Below are positions 6,473 to 13,181 of a stretch of DNA of 14,460 bases, in pieces. The notes below the pieces were generated by a model. The model was not told where the DNA came from. It searched no databases and saw only the letters and a list, made by a program, of their open reading frames with translations. Each line of letters opens with the position of its first letter. Position 1 is the first letter of the stretch. The stretch is taken from NCBI GenBank assembly GCA_965368785.1, contig CBDUOG010000047.1:1-14460 (forward strand), written 5' to 3'. A program made the position numbers and the translations under genes. This DNA is from Silanimonas sp965368785. GTDB taxonomy: Bacteria; Pseudomonadota; Gammaproteobacteria; Xanthomonadales; Xanthomonadaceae.

Positions 6473-6922
6473 ATGAGCGTTTATTTATGGACTAAGTCCT
6501 TACATTTATTGATGGTGATCTCCTGGATGGCTGCGGTATTTTATTTGCCGCGAATCTTGGTAAACATTGCTGAAACTCAAGCTCAAACAGACGTGCGCGA
6601 GCGATTGGTGTTGATGGGCATGCGCTTGTATCGCTTCGGGCATAACCTGTTCGGTGTTGCGTTTGTTCTGGGCTTATTGCTCTGGTTCGGTTATCTGATG
6701 ACGCCGGATTGGTGGCCGCAAATTGTGTTTGGCGGCTGGATGCATGCCAAGTTAGTGCTAGTCGCGCTGCTGCTTGCACACTTTGTCTGGACCGGCCGCA
6801 TGCTTAAATCGATTGCCGCCGGCGCTCAGCCACGCTCATCGCGCTGGCTACGTTGGTTTAATGAAATTCCCGTGATCATATTGTTGCTGATTATCCTGTT
6901 GGTATTGGGCCGGCCGTTCTAA
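6473..6922 (+). CDS. hemJ: HemJ protoporphyrinogen IX oxidase (CopD/HemJ family)
   Basis: A 149-aa four-helix membrane protein. HemJ oxidises protoporphyrinogen IX to protoporphyrin IX, the penultimate step of heme synthesis, in many bacteria lacking HemG or HemY. Family marks are KSLHLLMVISWMAAVFYLPRILV at the N-terminus (His11, Arg27), MRLYRFGHN (50-58), the WMHAKLVLV motif (His91, Lys93), and the C-terminal RWFNEIPVIILLLIILLVLGRPF, matching the NE-P...KPF ending of HemJ. The length is as expected (about 140-200). The ATG at 6473 follows AAGGAAG at 4-base spacing, 11 bp after the MFS stop, and the DUF389 gene begins 4 bp downstream, so the three are probably one transcript. The alternative is an uncharacterised CopD-like membrane protein, which the C-terminal motif makes less likely. 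Confidence 0.77.
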   Translation: MSVYLWTKSLHLLMVISWMAAVFYLPRILVNIAETQAQTDVRERLVLMGMRLYRFGHNLFGVAFVLGLLLWFGYLMTPDWWPQIVFGGWMHAKLVLVALLLAHFVWTGRMLKSIAAGAQPRSSRWLRWFNEIPVIILLLIILLVLGRPF

Positions 6923-6926
6923 GCCT

Positions 6927-7901
6927 ATGCAGCTTATTGAACTGATCACCGCAAAAGACCATGTGGCCGCCGTCACTGACGTGGCACTGGCCGAGGATGC
7001 GGCTAATGTTCAAGTGCTCGACCCGGGCGCACAGGGCATGGCCCTGATTCGCATCGCCGTGCCTGATGATCATGTGCAGGCGCTAGTAGATGCGCTGCAG
7101 TCCAAATATCTGTCGGATCAACACGCGCGCTTGAGTGTGTCCGCCTTAAGCACCTACCTGCCGAAGGCCAGCGATGCCGAACGCAAAGAGGAAAGTGCCG
7201 CGAAAGAGACACGAGAAGCACTGTATGCATCGGTCGAGCGCGGATCGGTATTGGATGGAACCTACATGGCGCTGGTCCTGCTATCAACGATCGTTGCACT
7301 GATTGGTCTGATTCAAAACAACACCGCAGTGGTGATTGCGGCGATGGTGATCGCGCCCCTGCTCGGGCCGAATCTCGCGCTCGCCTTGGGCGCAACGCTC
7401 GGCGATAGTCATCTGATGCTGCGCTCGATTAAGGCCGGCAGCGTCGGTATCGCGGTTGCAACCGCGACTTCGATATCGGTGGGCTGGTTGTGGTCGGGTG
7501 AGTTGACCAGCGTTGAATTGATCAGTCGAACCCAGCCCGGTTACGACGCAATGTTGTTAGCGCTTGCTTCCGGTGCAGCTGCGGCCTTGTCGCTTACCAC
7601 GCGGGTTCCCAGCGCTTTGGTTGGCGTGATGGTTGCCGTGGCCTTGCTGCCGCCCACCGTAACAGCGGGTTTATTTTTCGGTGCTGGCCAGTACTGGGCA
7701 TCATTGGGCGCGTTAATTTTACTGGCGATCAATTTTGCGGCGCTCAATCTAGCCACGCAGCTGGTGTTTATGATTCAAGGCATTTCGCCACGCACCTGGT
7801 ATGAGCGTCGGCGCGCGCGTAAGGAGCTTTTAATTACCTTAAGTGTCTGGATTGCGGTGTTGCTGGTTTTACTATTTGCGGTTTACCAATTCAGCTTCTA
7901 A
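6927..7901 (+). CDS. DUF389 / TIGR00341 family membrane protein
   Basis: This 324-aa protein has a soluble N-terminal region of about 90 residues with alternating beta/alpha character (MQLIELITAKDHV..., ALIRIAVPDDHVQALVDAL), then a charged linker. Its hydrophobic part begins near residue 112 with the characteristic DUF389 sequence GTYMALVLLSTIVALIGLIQNNTAVVIAAMVIAPLLGPNLALALG. Further marks are TRVPSALVGVMVAVALLPPTVTAG and a final pair of helices. The biochemical function of DUF389 proteins is not established. The ATG is 4 bp after the hemJ stop and lacks a clear Shine-Dalgarno, so translation probably depends on coupling to hemJ. Its stop codon overlaps the stop of the convergent minus-strand gene by 4 bp. 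Confidence 0.88.
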   Translation: MQLIELITAKDHVAAVTDVALAEDAANVQVLDPGAQGMALIRIAVPDDHVQALVDALQSKYLSDQHARLSVSALSTYLPKASDAERKEESAAKETREALYASVERGSVLDGTYMALVLLSTIVALIGLIQNNTAVVIAAMVIAPLLGPNLALALGATLGDSHLMLRSIKAGSVGIAVATATSISVGWLWSGELTSVELISRTQPGYDAMLLALASGAAAALSLTTRVPSALVGVMVAVALLPPTVTAGLFFGAGQYWASLGALILLAINFAALNLATQLVFMIQGISPRTWYERRRARKELLITLSVWIAVLLVLLFAVYQFSF

Positions 7902-8323
7902 GTTTGAGCGTCTGGCGCGGGCACAGTTGCATTGCCGATTAATTTCCAGGCAACAAATGCAAGCGGCAGTGGTGCAAATAGGCCAACAAGAATCATCCAC
8001 AGGGGGTGGGGAATCATTGTCAGATTAGCCACGATGGATAAGGTCATCAGTACGCCGACACTGAGGGCGGCACCGCGCTTATGCACGTAGCTGATGATGC
8101 CCGCAGCGTAGGCACCAAGAAACGACCCCACTGCCCACGCCAGACAGACCATCAGTTTCGCAGCGACAGAAATCTGGTCCATAAATTCAGCGACCGATTC
8201 GGCGCTTTGCGGATCCATGCCCTGCGGCGGCGGCGACAATGCGTGGCCGATCATCTGGATCGCGGTCATGCTGAGACCAGCAACCACGAGACCTACCAAC
8301 ACTGCAAGAATCGTCCGCCCCAT
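7898..8323 (-). CDS. Hypothetical four-helix membrane protein
   Basis: I do not recognise a named family. The 141-aa protein has hydrophobic segments at about 4-26, 53-76, 85-103 and 107-128. A polar stretch between the first two is proline- and acid-rich (SPPPQGMDPQSAESVAEFMDQI) and would face one side of the membrane. ATG 8323 is preceded by GGAG at good spacing, and coding character is consistent along its length. It is the last gene of the minus-strand group and overlaps the DUF389 stop by 4 bp in convergent orientation. It lies 67 bp downstream of the universal stress protein gene, so it may be co-transcribed with it. No catalytic motif is visible. Confidence 0.75.
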   Translation of the reverse strand: MGRTILAVLVGLVVAGLSMTAIQMIGHALSPPPQGMDPQSAESVAEFMDQISVAAKLMVCLAWAVGSFLGAYAAGIISYVHKRGAALSVGVLMTLSIVANLTMIPHPLWMILVGLFAPLPLAFVAWKLIGNATVPAPDAQT

Positions 8324-8390
8324 CGCTTACTCCAGATTCGGTATTGCTCTAAGAGTGCTGATTGGCCCTTCGAAATGCAAGATCAACGCA

Positions 8391-9299
8391 TTATTTTAAT
8401 GGCTCCTGCGCGCGGGTTACCAAGACATCGCAGTCGCCCAGATTCATCGCCGCCTGACTGAAGCTGCCAAGCAGGCCGGCTTCGATGCGACTGCGACCAT
8501 GGGTGCCCAGTGCGAGCAAATCGGCACCACTATCGTCCAGAAGCTTCTCCAGTTGATTTTTTGGATCGCCCTTAAGATGCACGGTGGTGACTTTATCGCC
8601 AAGCAGCTTGGCTGTTTCCTGTAAAAGTTTGGCGCTATGCTCGTTGCGCTTGTCATTAAACAGGGCCAGCTGTGCGGCATCGGGCCGCGCCAATGCCAGC
8701 GTTGCGGCTGGAATTGGCGAATCGATGTGGACTAATTGCATTGCCACGTCCGGTGCTAAGGCGCGTGCCATGCGCGCAGCCACGTTGGCGCTTTCGGAGA
8801 AGTCCGTGGCCGCAATAATCTGATGCCAGGCCAGACGCGCATCGCGACGCACGATCAGAACCGGTTGTTTGCACACACGCACAATATTCTGCGCGCCGGT
8901 TCCCAGTAAGCGATCAATAATTCGACGATGACCGCGCGAACCGACCACGACTAAATCAATTGCGTTCTCGTCGGCGAACTGAGAAATCTTGCCCGGCGCA
9001 CTGCCGGTGAATACATGTGCCTCGGCGCTGATGCCAAAATTATCGCTTAATCGTTTGGCTTCGTCTGCCAGTTGCTTGCGGCCCGAACTAATCAGTGATT
9101 CGATACCGATCCAACTGACTCCTCCGGGATCGCCCCAGGCCGAAGCCATCGGCAGTGTCTCTACTGCGTGAATCAATTGCAGCTTAGCCCGATGCGCCTT
9201 GGCTAAATTTGCTGCCACATCAAGCGCATTACGGCAATGCTCGGATAGGTCGGTTGCCGCCAGGATTTTTTTGATCGGACGTTCGGCGTTGGTATTCAT
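8391..9299 (-). CDS. Universal stress protein with two UspA domains
   Basis: A 302-aa cytoplasmic protein made of two tandem Usp domains (about 8-152 and 158-297). Both keep the ATP-binding signature G-2x-G-9x-G-(S/T): Gly120/Gly123/Gly133-Thr134 in the first and Gly265/Gly268/Gly278-Ser279 in the second. Both also have the N-terminal strand with a conserved Asp (ILAATDLSE, IIAATDFSE), so both may bind nucleotide. Two-domain Usps such as UspE, or the anaerobically induced Usps of Pseudomonas, support survival in starvation or low oxygen. The start is secure: AAAGGAGG, the strongest ribosome binding site in the window, is 6 bases upstream of the ATG. A possible FNR/ANR box lies about 64 bp upstream of the start, suggesting oxygen control. 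The exact role is not determined. Confidence 0.95.
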   Translation of the reverse strand: MNTNAERPIKKILAATDLSEHCRNALDVAANLAKAHRAKLQLIHAVETLPMASAWGDPGGVSWIGIESLISSGRKQLADEAKRLSDNFGISAEAHVFTGSAPGKISQFADENAIDLVVVGSRGHRRIIDRLLGTGAQNIVRVCKQPVLIVRRDARLAWHQIIAATDFSESANVAARMARALAPDVAMQLVHIDSPIPAATLALARPDAAQLALFNDKRNEHSAKLLQETAKLLGDKVTTVHLKGDPKNQLEKLLDDSGADLLALGTHGRSRIEAGLLGSFSQAAMNLGDCDVLVTRAQEPLK

Positions 9300-9356
9300 C
9301 GGGTGCCTCCTTTCGTCGTTGTCATGTTCAGCTTGGCATAGCCAGATTTGAAGCGA

Positions 9357-9370
9357 ATGATCTAAGTCAA
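9357..9370 (-). promoter_or_regulatory. Possible FNR/ANR binding site upstream of the universal stress gene
   Basis: On the minus strand the 14-mer TTGAC-TTAG-ATCAT matches 8 of 10 defined bases of the FNR consensus TTGAT-N4-ATCAA. It is centred about 64 bp upstream of the Usp start codon, in the 102-bp gap after the NlpC/P60 gene. The best -10-like box downstream (TATGCC, 9340-9335) is poor and would centre the site near -36 rather than the ideal -41.5, so this remains a candidate. Confidence 0.4.
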
Positions 9371-9401
9371 GAAGCCGCTAAGGCCCATTTTATGCCTGTT
9401 T

Positions 9402-9965
9402 CTATTCGATAACGCGCTTTGCGCCTTTGAAGTGCCGCGGCCAGTAACCGCGTTCAATCGAGTCGATGCGAACCGTGCCGCCACTGCTGGGTGCGTGGAC
9501 AAAGCGCCCGTCTCCGACATAAATGCCTACATGATCGACTGTCTTCGATTGGGCAAAAAACACTAGATCACCCGGCGCCATGTGCTCAAAATCGATGCTT
9601 TTGCCACGTGCCGACCATTGCTCGCGCGTGGTCCGCGGCAGATTGACCGAGCCGCCTTGTGCATAGACATAGCGCACCAGGCCCGAGCAATCAAAGCCGC
9701 TATCGGGCGTATTGCCACCATAGCGATAGGGCGTTCCGATTAAACCGATGGCCCGAATCAACACATCCTGAGCCAGAGGACTGGCCTGATTGTTGCGGTT
9801 AACGCTGCGTGCCACGGGTGCTGATTGACTGTGACTTGCGGTGCTCGAGCTGCGCTCAGGACTACTGGCGCAGGCACTTAGCAGAGCGACGGCCAGCGAA
9901 CTCAGACAAAAAAAACCGATGATTCGTGGCGCGGGCCGGGCGGAAATTGGATAATGTTCGGTCAT
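9402..9965 (-). CDS. NlpC/P60 family cell-wall endopeptidase lipoprotein
   Basis: A 187-aa predicted outer-membrane or periplasmic lipoprotein that would cut peptidoglycan peptide cross-links or stems. It has a signal peptide with hydrophobic residues 15-29 and lipobox LSAC (lipidated Cys32). A Ser/Ala-rich linker to about 62 follows, then an NlpC/P60 domain. The catalytic residues are visible: Cys93 in FDCSGLVRYVY, His145 in VDHVGIYVG and His157 in FVHAP. The layout resembles Spr (MepS) and related NlpC lipoproteins. I choose ATG 9965 since it gives a proper lipoprotein signal; a longer frame back to 10103 would run through the divergent SlyD gene and add an unlikely N-terminus. The ribosome binding site is weak. 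It is divergent from the slyD-like gene with only 57 bp between. Confidence 0.9.
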   Translation of the reverse strand: MTEHYPISARPAPRIIGFFCLSSLAVALLSACASSPERSSSTASHSQSAPVARSVNRNNQASPLAQDVLIRAIGLIGTPYRYGGNTPDSGFDCSGLVRYVYAQGGSVNLPRTTREQWSARGKSIDFEHMAPGDLVFFAQSKTVDHVGIYVGDGRFVHAPSSGGTVRIDSIERGYWPRHFKGAKRVIE

Positions 9966-10022
9966 CACGATCGAGTGTGCCCCATTTGCGGCATGTTCGT
10001 CACCCGCAGATAGGTAATTTGA

Positions 10023-10502
10023 ATGAAAATCGCAAAAGATCACGTAGTCCGCTTTCACTATACGGTTGCCGAAGTCGGTCAGCCGCAGCTTGAGTCGTCG
10101 CATGAGCGCGAGCCGATGGCCATTTTGTTCGGCCAGGGAAATATTATTCCCGGATTAGAGCAGGCTATGGAAGGTAAAGCCGAAGGCGAAAAGTTCAGCG
10201 TAGAAATTCCGGCCGAGCAAGCCTATGGTGAACGTCAGGACAATTTGAATCAGCGCCTGCCGAAGAAATATTTTAAGAATGCAAAGCTCGTTCCAGGTAT
10301 GCAAGTGGTGTTGCCGACCTCGCAGGGTCCGCGCCCAATGACCGTTCTGAAGGTTGGCGCCAGCGTGGTTGACGTGGATTTGAACCATCCCTTGGCCGGC
10401 AAGGCGCTAAACTTTGATGTGGAAATTATTGAAGTGCGAGCCGCCGAAGCTGAAGAGCTTGAGCACGGTCACGTGCATGGTAAGGGTGGCGTCGAGCACT
10501 GA
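10023..10502 (+). CDS. slyD: SlyD-like FKBP-type peptidyl-prolyl cis-trans isomerase
   Basis: This 159-aa cytoplasmic prolyl isomerase and chaperone has an FKBP domain interrupted by an insert-in-flap region. Residues 1-65 include HYTVAEVG and the FKBP core ILFGQGNIIPGLEQAMEGKAEGEKFSVEIPAEQAYG (34-69). Residues 72-118 form the flap insert, and DLNHPLAGKALNFDVEIIEV (119-138) is the diagnostic SlyD/FKBP closing segment. The C-terminus is short but His-rich (His148, 150, 152, 159), a reduced form of the nickel-binding tail of E. coli SlyD, so metal binding is possible but weaker. The ATG is preceded by AGG about 10 bases upstream. It is followed by its own terminator, so it is probably monocistronic. 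Close FKBP relatives (FkpB/SlpA) are a less likely alternative given the tail. Confidence 0.88.
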   Translation: MKIAKDHVVRFHYTVAEVGQPQLESSHEREPMAILFGQGNIIPGLEQAMEGKAEGEKFSVEIPAEQAYGERQDNLNQRLPKKYFKNAKLVPGMQVVLPTSQGPRPMTVLKVGASVVDVDLNHPLAGKALNFDVEIIEVRAAEAEELEHGHVHGKGGVEH

Positions 10503-10523
10503 GTACCCCCGGGTTTGAAGTAT

Positions 10524-10550
10524 AAAAAGGCCCGCAATGCGGGCCCTTTT
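10524..10550 (+). terminator. Intrinsic terminator of the slyD-like gene
   Basis: GGCCCGC (10529-10535), loop AAT, GCGGGCC (10539-10545) form a perfect 7-bp GC stem, 26 bp after the stop codon. The stem is flanked by AAAAA on the left and CTTTT on the right. The T run is short (four), but the geometry is typical. Confidence 0.85.
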
Positions 10551-10632
10551 GCTGCCGGTGACTAATGTCAGGAGTAATCGCAGATTGATGCTGCTAGGAT
10601 TGCTCAGTCGCTAAAGACCTAAGGGGAAATGG

Positions 10633-11874
10633 ATGAGCAGCGAACTGACACAGGGTGATGGCTTTGGCCCGATCAAGGGCAGCGAACGTATCGATGTGAT
10701 GGATGCACTACGCGGCTTTGCGTTGATCGGTATCTTCTTAATGAATATCGAGTGGTTTTCACGACCGTTCCAGGAGTTCACAACCGGCCTTCCACAGGGG
10801 CTGGGCATGCTCGATAGCATGGCGTCGGTCGGTGTTTATGTGCTGGTGCAAGGCAAGTTCTGGGTGCTCTTTTCCTTGCTGTTCGGAATGGGTTTTGCGG
10901 TGATGGCCGATCGCGCAAAAGCCTCCGGTAGAAACTTCTTCGGTCCCTACCTCCGGCGCACGATCATGCTTATGGTGTTTGGTCTGGCGCATATCTGGTT
11001 GATGTGGATTGGCGATATTCTTCACGCCTATGCCTTGGCTGCAATCGTTGCGCTGATCTTCTATGCGGTGCGTGGCAGTGCGCTTTGGATTGTCGGTGGC
11101 GGTGCTTATCTGGGTATTTTTGGTTTGCTCTGGTTGCTGGGCTTTGCAATGCAATGGATGCCGGAAGAGGCGATGCGTGAAGCCGGTGCCGAGATGGCCA
11201 AGCAAGTCCAGCAAGGCGATGCGGCAGCGGTTGTCTATAGCACCGGGAGTTTTGCCGAAATATCCGCGCTTCGAATCACTGAGTTTTTTAGTCTGGTTGC
11301 GGGCAATTTATTCGTTCTGGTGCCGGTCGCAGGCGGTGTGTTCCTGATCGGTATGTGGTTTGTGCGATCCGGTGTTCTGGCGAATTCGAAAGATCATCTG
11401 CCTTTGTTTAGAAAGCTCGCGTTGGTTTTTTTACCGCTCGGCGCGCTGGCTATGGCAGGCAGTTTGAGTTACGGCCTGAGCTTCGATATGAGTACCGACC
11501 TATTTAAAATGCTGCAGTCCATGAGTAGCTTTGCGATTGCTAATTTATTCCTGGCAATTGCTTACTTAAGTTTATTTGTATTGGCATTTCACAGTGCGTT
11601 GGGTAATCGCATTGGCCGGATTCTGGCGCCGGCCGGCCGCATGGCCTTGACCAATTACCTCGGACAAAGCCTGATTTGTAGCTTCTTATTCTACGGTTAC
11701 GGCTTGGGTTGGTATGGCGAGGTCAGTCGCGGCGATCAAGTTTTGCTGGTGTTTGTGATCTTCGCATTGCAAATCGTTTTCAGTCATTGGTGGATGGCGC
11801 GTTTCCGCTACGGACCACTGGAATGGCTATGGCGGGCGGTTACCTATTTGAAGCTGCCCGCATTCAAGCGCTAG
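10633..11874 (+). CDS. DUF418 family inner-membrane protein (YeiB-like)
   Basis: A 413-aa polytopic membrane protein with about ten hydrophobic helices. It opens with the conserved RIDVMDALRGFALIGIFLMNI (19-39), characteristic of DUF418/YeiB proteins, followed by KFWVLFSLLFGMGFAVMADRA. The C-terminal DUF418 domain is clear: ALTNYLGQSLICSFLFYGYGLGWYG, then FSHWWMARFRYGPLEWLWRAVTYLK near the end. Members are often called putative transporters; no substrate is established, and the RxxxxDxLRG-like start recalls membrane acyltransferases. The ATG follows AAGGGGAA at 4-base spacing. It stands after the slyD terminator, so it should have its own promoter in the 82 bp between 10551 and 10632, though I see no clear -35/-10 pair there. 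Confidence 0.9.
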   Translation: MSSELTQGDGFGPIKGSERIDVMDALRGFALIGIFLMNIEWFSRPFQEFTTGLPQGLGMLDSMASVGVYVLVQGKFWVLFSLLFGMGFAVMADRAKASGRNFFGPYLRRTIMLMVFGLAHIWLMWIGDILHAYALAAIVALIFYAVRGSALWIVGGGAYLGIFGLLWLLGFAMQWMPEEAMREAGAEMAKQVQQGDAAAVVYSTGSFAEISALRITEFFSLVAGNLFVLVPVAGGVFLIGMWFVRSGVLANSKDHLPLFRKLALVFLPLGALAMAGSLSYGLSFDMSTDLFKMLQSMSSFAIANLFLAIAYLSLFVLAFHSALGNRIGRILAPAGRMALTNYLGQSLICSFLFYGYGLGWYGEVSRGDQVLLVFVIFALQIVFSHWWMARFRYGPLEWLWRAVTYLKLPAFKR

Positions 11875-11890
11875 GTCAGGCGCGACAAAT

Positions 11891-11926
11891 AATTCCCCAT
11901 GCCGCAAAATAGCGACATGGGGAGTT
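11891..11926 (+). promoter_or_regulatory. Long hairpin spanning the dehydrogenase start codons
   Basis: The arms AATTCCCCATG (11891-11901) and CATGGGGAGTT (11916-11926) pair over 11 positions with one G-U wobble. Inside, CGC (11903-11905) pairs with GCG (11912-11914) around an AAAATA loop, leaving a single C-A mismatch. The structure begins 17 bp after the DUF418 stop. The candidate start codon ATG 11899 is buried in the left arm and ATG 11917 in the right arm. It may act as a weak terminator for DUF418 (followed by TTTCTTT-like sequence without a real T run) or as a translation-controlling structure. Confidence 0.55.
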
Positions 11927-13173
11927 TCTTTGCGAACGACGATGTTTTAGTTCTTGGCGGCGGCATTGTTGGCCTGGCCTGTGCGCACTATTTGTTGCAG
12001 TCTGGACGACAGGTGCGCGTGCTTGAGCGCGAGCGAGTGGGTCGAGCTACATCGTTTGGAAATTGCGGCACGCTTACGCCGAGCCATGCATCGCCGTTAG
12101 CCGATAAGTCCTATTTGGTGAAGGGGCTGAAGTGGATGCTTCAGCCTGATGCGCCTTTTTACATCAAGCCGCGTTTAGATCCGGCGCTGTGGGCGTGGCT
12201 ATTGCGTTTTGCCCGGCGTACCGATGATGCGGTGTGGCAGCGCACTTACCGTATTAAGGGACAGATGTTGCAGGTCGCCCGGCGTGAGATCGAGTCGATG
12301 ATTCACGCCGAAAGCTTAGCCTGTGGATTTGAAGCGTCCGGCCTATCCTACGTTTTTAACACGCAGGAATATTTTGACCAGGTCTGCGGATCTTTAGCTG
12401 TTCTGGCCGAATTCGGTGTGGACTCCGAAGTACTGAATGCAACGCAGCTGCGGGCACGCGAACCGGCGTTGCGCGATGGTATGTCCGGTGGTATCCACTT
12501 TGCCGGCGACGCACATCTAAAGCCAAACGAATTGTGTGCGGCGCTGACCGCATCACTCAGGTCGCGTGGTGCGATCATCGAAGAAGGCTTCGCCATCGAT
12601 GCGATCGAGTGCGGGGCGGGCGGAGTGCGAGTGCGCTCGGGTGACCAGCAACGCATCGGTCGCCAGGCCATCCTGGCGCTGGGGCCGTGGAGTAACTCTT
12701 TGCTCGACCGCAGCTTGTACGGCTTGCCGATCCAGCCCGGAAAGGGTTATTCAATTACCTATTCAAAGCCGCCGATTGCACCGAAGACGCCCTTAGTGCT
12801 TAAGGAACGGCAAATTTGCGTGACCAGTTGGGATGATGGTTATCGGTTGGGCTCGACCATGGAGTTCAGCGGCTTTGATGCAAGCATGAATCGGCGTCGG
12901 CTGAATGCACTCGAGCTCGGCGCGGCCGAATATTTGCGCCACCCGGTAGGCCTGGTTAAACAGCAAGAGTGGTTTGGCTGGCGCCCGATGACGGTCGATG
13001 ATCTGCCGATTATGGGTCGCGCGCCCGGCCATAACAATTTGTGGTTGGCGGCCGGCCACGGCATGCTCGGGGTCACCTTGTCGGCGTGGACCGGTAAGCA
13101 TCTGGCCGCGTTAATGTGCGGTGAAGAGACCGAACTGTCGCCGGGGTATTTTTCGCCGCTGCGTAATATTTAA
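11899..13173 (+). CDS. DadA-like FAD-dependent D-amino-acid dehydrogenase / oxidoreductase
   Basis: A 424-aa flavoprotein of the DAO (glycine/D-amino acid oxidase) family. It has an N-terminal FAD-binding fold VLVLGGGIVGLACAHYL (Gly20, Gly22, Gly25) with Glu43 at the end of the second strand, a DadA-like SFGNCG motif (52-57), and a C-terminal FAD segment WFGWRPMTVDDLPIMGRAP followed by LWLAAGHGMLGVTLSAWTGKHLA. DadA oxidises D-amino acids to keto acids with electrons going to the respiratory chain. Close relatives act on D-hydroxyproline and other secondary amines, so the substrate is open. The start is uncertain: ATG 11899 or ATG 11917 (six codons later). Neither has a Shine-Dalgarno sequence, and both lie in a hairpin. 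The hutG gene follows after 8 bp, suggesting shared amino-acid catabolism. Confidence 0.88.
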   Translation: MPQNSDMGSFFANDDVLVLGGGIVGLACAHYLLQSGRQVRVLERERVGRATSFGNCGTLTPSHASPLADKSYLVKGLKWMLQPDAPFYIKPRLDPALWAWLLRFARRTDDAVWQRTYRIKGQMLQVARREIESMIHAESLACGFEASGLSYVFNTQEYFDQVCGSLAVLAEFGVDSEVLNATQLRAREPALRDGMSGGIHFAGDAHLKPNELCAALTASLRSRGAIIEEGFAIDAIECGAGGVRVRSGDQQRIGRQAILALGPWSNSLLDRSLYGLPIQPGKGYSITYSKPPIAPKTPLVLKERQICVTSWDDGYRLGSTMEFSGFDASMNRRRLNALELGAAEYLRHPVGLVKQQEWFGWRPMTVDDLPIMGRAPGHNNLWLAAGHGMLGVTLSAWTGKHLAALMCGEETELSPGYFSPLRNI

Positions 13174-13181
13174 GAGGTCCG

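Noticed and set aside
7003..7395. 130-codon open frame on the minus strand inside the DUF389 gene
   Set aside because: Arg/Pro/Ser-rich composition typical of an antisense shadow; the DUF389 family signature lies on the other strand.
9966..10103. Longer N-terminus for the NlpC/P60 lipoprotein
   Set aside because: It would overlap the divergent slyD-like gene and bury the signal peptide and lipobox 46 residues further in.
10548..10558. Similarity of TTTGCTGCCGG after the slyD terminator to the 12-bp repeat at the left edge
   Set aside because: A single short match in unrelated context; most likely chance.
10759..11214. 151-codon open frame on the minus strand inside the DUF418 gene
   Set aside because: The translation is rich in His, Gln, Arg and Thr with no domain or ribosome binding site, while the plus-strand frame is a clear DUF418 protein. 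It is a shadow frame.
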